A stretch of DNA of 20,718 nt from a virus: positions 1 to 20,718 of the IMG/VR virus record IMGVR_UViG_3300045993_000505, one strand, 5' to 3'. Below, piece after piece: positions 15,601 to 19,847 of the stretch; positions within the stretch are counted from its first letter, which is position 1, and every line of letters starts with the position of its first letter. Under the pieces are notes generated by a model. It was not told the origin of the DNA and searched no databases. It worked only from the letters and a program-made list of their open reading frames with translations. The translations under genes were made by a program, and so were the position numbers.

Positions 15601-15983
15601 GAACAGGCACACACTTCCATGTTGGAAATGGCTTTAACAGTGAAGCTTTTTCCGTCTCCAGCACCGGTGTTACTTGGGCAGCCAGCACCATCAGCTCGGC
15701 CTCCGACGAACGCCTGAAAAAGAACTGGCGCGACCTTGGCATCGACTACATCTCCAAGCTGGCGAAGGTGAAGTATGGCGTCTATGACCGCACGGACATT
15801 GAACAGACCCAGGTCGGCGTCTCTGCCCAATCGCTCCAAGAAGTCATGCCGGAAGCGGTTACGGCCAGTGAAGACGGAATGCTCGCAGTGGCCTACGGCA
15901 ACGCAGCTCTCGCAGCCTGCGTTGCACTTGCAAAAGAAGTGACAGAACTCCGTGCGGAAATCAACAAACTGAAGGGGATTTGA
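9690..15983 (+). CDS. Side tail fibre with Ala-rich stalk and C-terminal S74 chaperone
   Basis: Very long fibre protein (2097 residues), analogous to lambda Stf. Order of parts: a short N-terminal coiled coil (LTARVGVLDDNVTALITAV); a recurring fibre module at about 118-170 (FYLGTFASDPLHDGNGDALQ); an Ala/Ser/Thr-rich stalk from about 175 to 840; the Stf-type motif DWAEKTPN...YSAKHWAMQAQ near 844; the SVNGEVGTVVLTKTHIGLSN segment; an array of 78-residue repeats; a pyocin-knob-like domain (about 1480-1585, SDVWIRSKHDAGWSTWLKF); and beta-rich fibre ending in WNEFYHNGNL. The C-terminus is an S74 intramolecular chaperone with SDERLK at 2005-2010 and a final coiled coil. AAAAAGGA at 9674-9681 is a good ribosome site. 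The S74 part should trimerise, then cut itself off at Ser2005/Asp2006. Assignment as trimeric fibre is strong; the receptor is unknown. Confidence 0.93.
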   Translation: MTDTVNYVTQDLGQVAALTARVGVLDDNVTALITAVTATKVGLQTSVANAATNATLAGTKATAADASATAAGVSAGLSGTYAENSRLHMVDSEASSVVATTKAAAAAASASSLAVALASFRQFYLGTFASDPLHDGNGDALQEGAEYFNSVSDKLRTYTGGVWVDYDSTAQAATNNANLSAAAAATSEAAAAAALVSVNGMAVTVAGYTATSAGDAATATEQAAIAVENGTIATTQAVSAALQASNAATSATDSASSATTATTKASEAATSATTASTKAAEAATSATSASTKAAEAATSATSASASAATATTQAEALVTAGTIATTQAAIAMTQAALATTQAEDAAASAASAAANAGDVNAGVTEATAQGTAAAANAALALEAKASALASAATATTKAADLTTAVSTATTKASEASSSATTAGTGATTATTKAAEAVTSATSAATSAATATTQAALAVTSAGTASTDATTAFSSKTTAVSSAAAAAASASAAAADASTASTKATSATGSATTATTQAGIATTKAAEAAASATAVATNTATVASNLSTVNSQTTTTTTKAAEASTSATNAAASATTASTGATTATTQAGIATTQAGLAAASAGTAATSATTATTGASTVASAVTAASGSATAAAGSATSASTSATSAGTSATSATADAATATTKAATATTQAGIATTKASEASASAATAYGASLLAVSKADEASTSATSAATSLAAIGSSEANAATSATSAATSATYADTSAATATTKATLATEKATVASSSATTATDAAASAGSQATYAAVSAASALTSASSATASQAVATTQKELAQTAATTATAQAVLAANSASAAAGSATGAAASDASAQDWAEKTPNIPVETGMYSAKHWAMQAQASSSGSVTYRGMLDASIGSYPSLAHLGDYYVIGTAGTIGGTYYTVGESIIYNGTTWDSTGGATILSVNGEVGTVVLTKTHIGLSNVDNTSDANKPVSTAQATAIALKATASSLATVATTGAYGDLSGTPTAYSLPLAGSTTLGGIKSSSSVLVDGSTGVATVTPTSIGARPSSYVPAWSEVTSKPTTLAGYNISDAYPLTGNPAGYSTTVGTVTGVTATGPVLSSGGTAPVISLPAATSSVSGYLSSTDWATFNAKAPVNNPTFTGTVGGVTAAMVGAPSGSGSSSGTNTGDNATNTQYSGLVTNATHTGDVTGSGALTIATSAVTLAKMADMATGSLIYRKTAATGVPEVNTLATLKTDLGLTGTNSGDNSANTLYSSLVTNATHTGDVTGATALTIATSAVTLAKMADMATASLIYRKTAATGAPEVNTLATLKTDLGLTGTNSGDNSANTLYSGLVTNATHTGDVTGSGALTIANSAVTLAKMADMATGSLIYRKTAATGAPEVNTLATLKTDLGLTGTNSGDNSANTLYSGLVTNATHTGDVTGSGALTIANKVTMTATAPVLVSGSPTVIAGGAVAISMAAATTSVPGYLTAADWTTFNGKQAALGFTPMNSTVPVVQYTGTAGDMNAFGVHTINEVTYANDSTSNLPVSPSGSAQWWNTLTMGPTTRTTQIAAQAYGTGSGNAPQSDVWIRSKHDAGWSTWLKFITSGNIASQSVNYATTAGSAPANGGTSAACSGNAASATYASGVTPNSFAGAGTFNLSWSSNGGGDKASYYTPALTWTPTTSMIGGANISGNAATATTAAACSGEAARAKGLQRSDSPSDAYNVQSWWDGAYWELKGYASTTYHAGCKVAYATTSGACSGNAATATTATALTGHSAGYAYADGGNSATVGGYGRCTALADYTTWDSGKCGPVGWYNFAGGPTTSNFHMGWRTTFNEAMTYGAEIAVVSGGGRAFFRTFNANVGQAWNEFYHNGNLTLSQTAGTSYRAVQADVNGYIHNTYFNSTDNAIASGVTAIMAKQGNDFMRSASAAAVATFISGQAMNISGASTSCSGNAASASQLVGAAPNGVYRYTPNVHFNSGAGGGIYINWDNGGTGTHFHVGNGFNSEAFSVSSTGVTWAASTISSASDERLKKNWRDLGIDYISKLAKVKYGVYDRTDIEQTQVGVSAQSLQEVMPEAVTASEDGMLAVAYGNAALAACVALAKEVTELRAEINKLKGI
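10200..12215 (+). repeat. Ala/Ser/Thr/Lys-rich stalk repeat region, 42-bp units in part
   Basis: The fibre coding sequence here is made of near-repeats of units such as STKAAEAATSATSA. The cleanest part is around 10470-10600, where a 42-bp unit recurs almost perfectly (second copy starting near 10557, 42 bases after 10515). 42 bp is 14 residues, or two heptads. The remainder is a degenerate relative, with TTQAGIATTKA and TTKASEA variants. Lys and Glu recur at regular intervals between small residues, as expected of an Ala-rich coiled coil. The composition also produces long open frames on the other strand that are not genes. Confidence 0.85.
13155..13970 (+). repeat. 234-bp tandem repeats in the fibre gene
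   Basis: The motif coding GTNxGDN recurs at 13155, 13389, 13623 and 13857, exactly 234 bp apart, giving three full units and about half of a fourth. Each 78-residue unit holds GTNSGDNSANTLYSGLV, TNATHTGDVTG, an AVTLAKMADMATGSLIYRK strand-helix and PEVNTLATLKTDLGL. Copies are very similar at DNA level, especially the third and fourth, so recombination between them could change shaft length in whole 78-residue steps. Confidence 0.93.
15702..15719 (+). other. Predicted S74 self-cleavage site and catalytic motif of the fibre
   Basis: These codons encode SDERLK, fibre residues 2005-2010. In characterised S74 chaperones (for example the K1F endosialidase tail spike) the chain is cut between Ser and Asp after trimerisation, using a Ser/Lys pair. 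Both residues are present here. A cut would release the last 92 residues, including the terminal coiled coil, and leave a fibre ending in STISSAS. The motif is seen; cleavage is inferred from the family. Confidence 0.8.
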
Positions 15984-15984
15984 A

Positions 15985-16782
15985 ATGACGACGATTTATA
16001 CCTTGCCGTTCGTGATGGGTGGCGGTGCCCTGAAGTACCAGGAATTCACCGGATCAGGCACCTTCACACCTAGCGCAGCACTGCTTGCTAATGGTGGACA
16101 GGTAATGGTGCTGTTGGTGGCGGGTGGTGGAGGGAGTGGTGGTACGTCCATGGGCTATGCCTCGGGTGGCGGTGGTGGTGGTGGTGTTTTACTGCAACCC
16201 TGTACGGTAAACGCCGCTACTACTGTAACTATCGGTGCTGGAGGGGTTGCTGCTGTAATGAGTGTTAGTAGTCCTACTACCGGTGGAGATTCACTCTTTT
16301 ATGCATCCTCTGGTACGCTGACAGCTAAGGGCGGTGGCTATGGGAGCAGTGGTAGTGGGGGCGCTGGAGGCTGTGGTGGTGGAGGTGGGAGCAACGGTTC
16401 AACAGGCTCTATTGCTGGCGGCGGTGGGGGTGGTGCTGGAGGCTATGGGCATCCTCCTACAGTGAGTCAGACAACGGCTATATCTTGGAGCGGTAGTGGT
16501 AGTGGTAGTCAAGGTGGCAGTGGTGCTCCTGGGTATAACGCCACTACCACTGGGCAGATATGTAGTGGCATGGGTGGCCCAGGACTATACGGATATGGTG
16601 GTGGTGGTGGTGGTGGTGGTGGCATTGGCGCAGGGGGTGGTTCAGGTGGTGGTGGCATTGGTGGTTCTCCGGGGTCTGATGGAGCCGCTAATACTGGCGG
16701 TGGTGCTGGTGGCTGCTATACCACAACAATTGCAGGGCGCAATGGCGGCTCAGGTTTCTGTCGTGTCTATTGGTCGGAGTAA
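15985..16782 (+). CDS. Glycine-rich phage adhesin-like protein, candidate fibre tip
   Basis: 265 residues, extremely Gly-rich. The N-terminal part (KYQEFTGSGTFTPSAALL, VMVLLVAGGGGSGG) is the glycine-rich domain seen at the ends of many phage fibres. It is followed by blocks of poly-Gly separated by short variable loops rich in Ser, Thr, Tyr, Pro and some Cys, and the protein ends GGSGFCRVYWSE. This layout resembles the adhesin gp38 of T2-like phages and phage S16, where a polyglycine-II sandwich holds hypervariable receptor-binding loops. It starts one base after the fibre stop with AAGGGGA at 15972-15978. Gly codons are mostly GGT and GGC, while GGG is common in J and the tape measure. The adhesin role is inference from composition and position; it could instead be a structural fibre protein. 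Confidence 0.62.
   Translation: MTTIYTLPFVMGGGALKYQEFTGSGTFTPSAALLANGGQVMVLLVAGGGGSGGTSMGYASGGGGGGGVLLQPCTVNAATTVTIGAGGVAAVMSVSSPTTGGDSLFYASSGTLTAKGGGYGSSGSGGAGGCGGGGGSNGSTGSIAGGGGGGAGGYGHPPTVSQTTAISWSGSGSGSQGGSGAPGYNATTTGQICSGMGGPGLYGYGGGGGGGGGIGAGGGSGGGGIGGSPGSDGAANTGGGAGGCYTTTIAGRNGGSGFCRVYWSE
16597..16623 (+). repeat. GGT trinucleotide tract in the glycine-rich gene
   Basis: Eight GGT codons in a row followed by GGC encode nine glycines. A shorter relative, GGT-GGC followed by five GGT, lies at 16165-16185 and codes six glycines within a seven-Gly run. Copy number could change by replication slippage without breaking the frame. Confidence 0.85.
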
Positions 16783-16785
16783 TTT

Positions 16786-17262
16786 ATGTATGCACTAATC
16801 AAAAATGAAGTGGTCGAGAATGTCATCATTGCTGACGCAGCTTTCGCAGAGCAAATCGCCGTCCACTACGACGATGTGATCAGCCTTGACTCACGCCCTG
16901 AAGTGGGCATCGGTTGGGGTTATGTGTCTGGTGCCTTCGTCGCCCCAATAGTCGTACTGCCTGTCCTTCCTGACCCTGAGCCTGATCCCGCCGAATGGTT
17001 GATCGACGTAGGCCCATTCTTTGACCGCTTCGGCAATCTCAAGATGGCAATCCTCACATCGACCGACGCCGGGGTGAGGGCTATTCTTGCTGACCTCCAG
17101 GTGCGCCATTGGATTGATTTGAAGCGTGCAGATGTGGCAACGGGACTGGCCTACGTTGGAAGTGTCGTTCCTTCGTTAACCTCTACAATCAGGACTACAA
17201 TTCTGACTACACCTGTTGCTGCACATGAGAACTTAGTTCTACGCAAACTGTACTTCAAATGA
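16786..17262 (+). CDS. Small fibre-associated protein, possible fibre assembly or attachment factor
   Basis: 158 residues. The N-terminus (MYALIKNEVVENVIIADAAF, VGIGWGYVSGAFVAP) has the pattern of short phage proteins found beside tail fibre genes, including fibre assembly proteins. The second half (PFFDRFGNLKMAILTSTDAG, RHWIDLKRADVATGL) resembles another small family that I associate with tail-fibre clusters. The end is basic (LVLRKLYFK). A GGAG at 16776-16779 overlaps the end of the upstream gene, and the start is three bases after its stop, so the two are probably translated together. The stop overlaps the next start (ATGA). No catalytic motif or membrane segment is visible. Role in assembly or attachment of the adhesin is inferred from position and pattern. 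Confidence 0.6.
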   Translation: MYALIKNEVVENVIIADAAFAEQIAVHYDDVISLDSRPEVGIGWGYVSGAFVAPIVVLPVLPDPEPDPAEWLIDVGPFFDRFGNLKMAILTSTDAGVRAILADLQVRHWIDLKRADVATGLAYVGSVVPSLTSTIRTTILTTPVAAHENLVLRKLYFK

Positions 17263-17759
17263 ACTACGCAACCATCCGGCCCACCCTCAAGTCAGGAGAC
17301 TTAATCGCTCAAAGCCACAGGGCTCCTTTCTGGAAATCCTGGTATGACTTCAAGATAGCAATGGTGCGCTGTTTTACCCAGAGTGAGTTCAGCCATGTGG
17401 CTATCTGTTGGGTGATTGCTGAGCGTGTCTTTATCCTGGAAGCTGTCTCCAAGGGGGTACGCATTTTTCCACTGAGCCGTGCTGGGGATTTCTACCATCT
17501 CCCCTTGCCAGTAAAGTGGACGGAGTTTTCCGAAGCCTATGCACTGTCCCATGTGGGGGACCGATACTCCCAGATCGAGGCCATCCTGGCCTACTTCGGG
17601 CCGGTAGATGAGATGAAGGATGTCTGGGAATGTGCTCAGTATGCCCTGTGCATACTAGAGCAAGCGGGGGTCCAACTGGGTAACGTTGCTACCCCCACCG
17701 CTGTGGTCCGAGCTGCACAACTCTCAGGCGCTCCCTGTATCCTGGTGACTAACCCATGA
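17259..17759 (+). CDS. Permuted papain-fold (YiiX/YebB-like) enzyme
   Basis: 166 residues with the layout of circularly permuted NlpC/P60-type enzymes, in which the histidine comes before the cysteine. Visible in order are SGDLIAQS, the SEFSHVAI motif giving the candidate catalytic His, FILEAVSKGVRIFPLS, a second basic strand block, and WECAQYALCILEQAG with the candidate Cys in a helix. Members of this superfamily include amidases and hydrolases; several phages carry them next to tail or lysis genes. No signal peptide is seen. The start forms an ATGA overlap with the gene before, and the stop overlaps the next (ATGA). It could act on peptidoglycan or on lipid or peptide amides; the substrate cannot be read from the sequence. 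Confidence 0.68.
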   Translation: MNYATIRPTLKSGDLIAQSHRAPFWKSWYDFKIAMVRCFTQSEFSHVAICWVIAERVFILEAVSKGVRIFPLSRAGDFYHLPLPVKWTEFSEAYALSHVGDRYSQIEAILAYFGPVDEMKDVWECAQYALCILEQAGVQLGNVATPTAVVRAAQLSGAPCILVTNP

Positions 17760-18175
17760 GCCAAGTATCTGTTGTCCTTGAGCTGGTGCCGGTAGGATTG
17801 GCTGTGGTATCCCTCGGCATTGCTATTCGGAAGTTACTTCGGGTCCGACGCAAAGCAGATAGAATAACCCTAGTGCTATCAATGATATGCAGTTTACTGT
17901 TAGTCATAGCTCAGCTATCTTGGTGGCAGACCTTTGCCAACCACCACCAGTTACAGGACACGGAATGGGTGAATATGATATGGACGTTGTTCAATACCTT
18001 GGTAATGATGACCTTCATCAGCATGGCGGGGTTCCGTTCCCCTGCCCCTTGCTCGCGCGTAGCGGGACAGTGCCCATTGGCGGACATGGATGAACAAGAC
18101 CGCATCAAACTCCGACCGGAGTGTGCGACTTGCCCAGCGAATAAGGGGAGGCCAAGTGCGTCAATACCTTTGTAA
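17756..18175 (+). CDS. Membrane protein, three TM segments and a Cys-rich C-terminus
   Basis: 139 residues, function not recognised. Hydrophobic segments lie at about 5-24, 37-57 and 74-93. A basic loop (RKLLRVRRKADR) between the first two predicts that this loop and the C-terminus face the cytoplasm. The tail (from residue 94) has four cysteines, Cys99, Cys106, Cys123 and Cys126, in a C-x6-C...C-x2-C arrangement that could bind a metal. The start overlaps the stop of the papain-fold gene (ATGA), so it is coupled to it. The gene lies among other small membrane proteins upstream of a holin-like gene. A role in lysis timing or in membrane exclusion of other phages is possible but not shown. Confidence 0.68.
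   Translation: MSQVSVVLELVPVGLAVVSLGIAIRKLLRVRRKADRITLVLSMICSLLLVIAQLSWWQTFANHHQLQDTEWVNMIWTLFNTLVMMTFISMAGFRSPAPCSRVAGQCPLADMDEQDRIKLRPECATCPANKGRPSASIPL
18143..18151 (+). promoter_or_regulatory. Strong ribosome binding site deciding a GTG start
   Basis: AAGGGGAGG lies four bases before a GTG at 18156. The in-frame ATG at 18090 has only a weak upstream purine run. This site supports the GTG start. Confidence 0.8.
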
Positions 18176-18584
18176 CCTACGGGACATGCTCCTGATCGGA
18201 CAAACTACCTCGGTACGCTTCTTCCTGGCTGTGTTCAGCCTATTTCTGGCCCTCGATATTTCCCTGGACATGAAGCCAGATGAGTCCATTGAGTTCATCT
18301 TCCACACCATAACCGGGTCGCTTGGGGGCCGGGAGCTGTGGATTGGGCTGTTACTCCTTCATGCTTTCATGTTGTTGAAGGGGCTTACTGGACGGTATGG
18401 ACCCTTTCACCTCATCTTTGAATCCGTACTTGGCTGGGCGCTTTGGGCACTGCTGGCCGTGTCGCAGATCATAGTAGATGGACACCCAGGCATTGCTTTT
18501 GCTGGTTTCTTAATGGCAACGTGGCTCCTTATCAGGTATCCCACACATTGGAGGGCCAGTCGTGGACGAAGCAACAATCATTAG
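18156..18584 (+). CDS. Membrane protein, four TM segments (GTG start)
   Basis: 142 residues from the GTG start; function not recognised. Hydrophobic segments lie at about 19-36, 60-77, 84-107 and 111-127. A basic C-terminal tail (RYPTHWRASRGRSNN) predicts a cytoplasmic C-terminus and therefore a cytoplasmic N-terminus as well. I chose GTG 18156 because AAGGGGAGG stands directly upstream; the open frame reaches an ATG at 18090, but starting there would add a charged, membrane-poor extension and a large overlap. The chosen start overlaps the previous gene by 20 bases. It ends inside the start region of the next gene. Possibly a holin or holin partner, but membrane topology alone cannot decide. 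Confidence 0.7.
   Translation: MRQYLCNLRDMLLIGQTTSVRFFLAVFSLFLALDISLDMKPDESIEFIFHTITGSLGGRELWIGLLLLHAFMLLKGLTGRYGPFHLIFESVLGWALWALLAVSQIIVDGHPGIAFAGFLMATWLLIRYPTHWRASRGRSNNH
18550..18555 (+). promoter_or_regulatory. Ribosome binding site for a GTG-start gene
   Basis: GGAGGG, six bases before the GTG at 18562, inside the end of the previous gene. It supports a GTG start where no ATG is available nearby. Confidence 0.75.
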
Positions 18585-18894
18585 GGTACTAGGTGGGGGC
18601 GGTGGGCTAACCATCGCTGTGGTGATCCTACGGGCACTCTACGTCCAATGGAGTAAACAGAACCCGGGGTTAGAACAAGCTGGCGCTGCTGTTGACATCT
18701 ACTCCATGCTGCGTACTGAGCTGAGGGAGATGCAGAAGGAACGCAAGTTGATGCGTCGGCAGATCGTTCTGCTTGAAGGTCTGTGTACCAAGCATGGCCT
18801 TGACATTCATGAGCTGTACCGTAGCGCCGGGATGGGGGATGAGGATGATCCTGATCCCACCCTGAACCCTGGGGCTCTCCCTGAGAAGGATTAA
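18562..18894 (+). CDS. Single-TM plus coiled-coil protein, spanin-like layout
   Basis: 110 residues, starting with GTG. A Gly-rich hydrophobic segment (LGGGGGLTIAVVILRALYV) near residues 9-28 is a likely TM anchor. It is followed by a charged helix (LRTELREMQKERKLMRRQIV) about 50-70 that fits a coiled coil, a Cys at about 75, then an acidic tail (GMGDEDDPDPT). The layout of N-terminal anchor plus coiled coil is that of an inner-membrane spanin or a lysis regulator, but no lipoprotein partner (lipobox) is visible nearby, and the family is not certain. It overlaps the previous gene by 23 bases and has a GGAGGG site. It precedes the holin-like gene by two bases. Confidence 0.66.
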   Translation: MDEATIIRVLGGGGGLTIAVVILRALYVQWSKQNPGLEQAGAAVDIYSMLRTELREMQKERKLMRRQIVLLEGLCTKHGLDIHELYRSAGMGDEDDPDPTLNPGALPEKD

Positions 18895-18896
18895 GA

Positions 18897-19112
18897 ATGA
18901 CTCTGGATGACGCTGGTGGACGCAAATTCGTTATTGCCCTACTCAGTGGGGCCAGCACATCCCTTCTGCAATGGTGGGGCAAGCTTGATGCTGCAGGAAT
19001 GGCCTACGGCATCTCGATAGCTGCCACTGTTGGAGCCTACATAACAGGGGACATCTTTGAGAAGAAGCATGTTCTGGAAGCAGAAACAAAACGAGAAAAG
19101 GACTGTCCATGA
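18897..19112 (+). CDS. Small holin-like membrane protein
   Basis: 71 residues with two hydrophobic segments, about 11-26 (FVIALLSGASTSLLQW) and 34-52 (GMAYGISIAATVGAYITG), joined by a short loop (WGKLDAA) and followed by a charged C-terminal tail (EKKHVLEAETKREKDC). The pattern GGRKFxxALL ... QWxGKLD ... GAYITGD is one I know from small phage proteins annotated as holins. A holin opens the inner membrane to trigger lysis. GAAGGA at 18884-18889 is a good ribosome site, and the stop overlaps the next start (ATGA). Holin is the best guess from size, topology and position; it could be another small inner-membrane protein. Confidence 0.66.
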   Translation: MTLDDAGGRKFVIALLSGASTSLLQWWGKLDAAGMAYGISIAATVGAYITGDIFEKKHVLEAETKREKDCP

Positions 19113-19549
19113 ACCTATATCTCTATCGTGAACCCTCCGTTGGCAGGGCCACCCTCGGAAGATTGTTCCACGGTGAAGAATTTGTGTGCGACGTTCTGGA
19201 AGACGTTGTGCGTGAGGTCCCAGGTGAGCCTGTAGAGAGCTGGAAAATCCATGGCGAGACAGCTATCCCTGCTGGTACCTACAACGTGACGATGGAGACC
19301 AGCGCCCGGTTCGGACCCCGGACCATCACCCTCAATAGTGTCCCAGGCTTCGAAGGTATCCGGGTCCACGCCGGGAACTACGCCAAGGACACTGAAGGGT
19401 GCCTACTGGTCGGGGAGCGCGATAGCTGCTGCACAATCACTCATTCAAAAATCACCTTGGCTACCGTCAAGGACATGATCAACATCGCGTTACTGGAGGA
19501 CAAGGAGCTGGTGACGCTACAGATATTTCCCGCAATGGAGGCGGTATGA
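19109..19549 (+). CDS. DUF5675-like phage protein, candidate cell-wall enzyme
   Basis: 146 residues of the DUF5675 type, common in phages and prophages and not well characterised to my knowledge. The family pattern is visible: a CDVLEDVVREV strand after the N-terminus, KIHGETAIPAGTYNVTM, ARFGPRTITLNSVPGFEGIR, then VHAGNYAKDTEGCLLVGER with His87 and Cys98. The His...DTEGC block recalls the His...(S/T)HGC active site of L,D-transpeptidases (YkuD fold), which suggests a thiol enzyme, but the resemblance is only in pattern. Cys107 and Cys108 follow. AAAAGGA at 19096-19102 gives a good ribosome site. It is coupled to the holin-like gene before (ATGA) and the 30-residue gene after (ATGA). Family is fairly sure, function is not. 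Confidence 0.75.
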   Translation: MNLYLYREPSVGRATLGRLFHGEEFVCDVLEDVVREVPGEPVESWKIHGETAIPAGTYNVTMETSARFGPRTITLNSVPGFEGIRVHAGNYAKDTEGCLLVGERDSCCTITHSKITLATVKDMINIALLEDKELVTLQIFPAMEAV

Positions 19550-19638
19550 AAAAATTGGACGAGGTAGTTGTGAGGGCTATCAGTTCGGTAATTCTCGCTG
19601 GACTATTGGTGATTATTTATCTGGTGTTCATACGATGA
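19546..19638 (+). CDS. 30-residue single-TM peptide
   Basis: A very short open frame in the middle of the overlap chain. It begins MKKLDEVVVRAISS with a basic start, then has one hydrophobic segment (SVILAGLLVIIYLVF, about 14-28) and a final IR. GGAGG at 19537-19541 stands four bases upstream. Its ATG overlaps the previous stop, and its stop overlaps the next start (ATGA at both ends). Those coupled junctions, the ribosome site and the membrane pattern all support a real gene despite its length. It could be an accessory pinholin, holin antagonist or small regulatory peptide; nothing in the sequence tells these apart. Confidence 0.6.
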   Translation: MKKLDEVVVRAISSVILAGLLVIIYLVFIR

Positions 19639-19847
19639 CCAAAGCCTACAACGAAGCCCTTGCAGAAGCCTCAAGATTGGCGCTGGAGATTCGCACGGCC
19701 AACGGGGTTAAGATACATTCTGATTCTATGAAGCGTAGGCGTAGGCAGGACCTTATTGAGGACCAGCAGGCGATTCGTGAAGCTTTCGAGGCCGACGCGC
19801 AGTGGGATGATTTCCACCTCATCGACAACCAAGTGGATATAAACTAA
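19635..19847 (+). CDS. Small charged helical protein, unknown
   Basis: 70 residues, no recognised family. The N-terminal half is a predicted amphipathic helix (YNEALAEASRLALEIRT), a run of four arginines follows at 34-37, then an acidic, Gln-rich helix (LIEDQQAIREAFEADAQW) and an acidic end. No membrane segment, cysteine or catalytic motif is visible. It overlaps the 30-residue gene by four bases at its 5' end and the next start by one base (TAATG), so it belongs to the same translated chain. The charge split, basic middle and acidic end, is consistent with a protein-binding or nucleic-acid-binding adaptor, but I cannot choose. Confidence 0.58.
   Translation: MTKAYNEALAEASRLALEIRTANGVKIHSDSMKRRRRQDLIEDQQAIREAFEADAQWDDFHLIDNQVDIN

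Noticed and set aside
16496-16798. Val-rich open frame overlapping the glycine-rich gene
   Set aside because: It is the GGT repeat read one base out of phase (GTG), giving poly-Val. It has no ribosome site, and the main frame has a family-like start and end.
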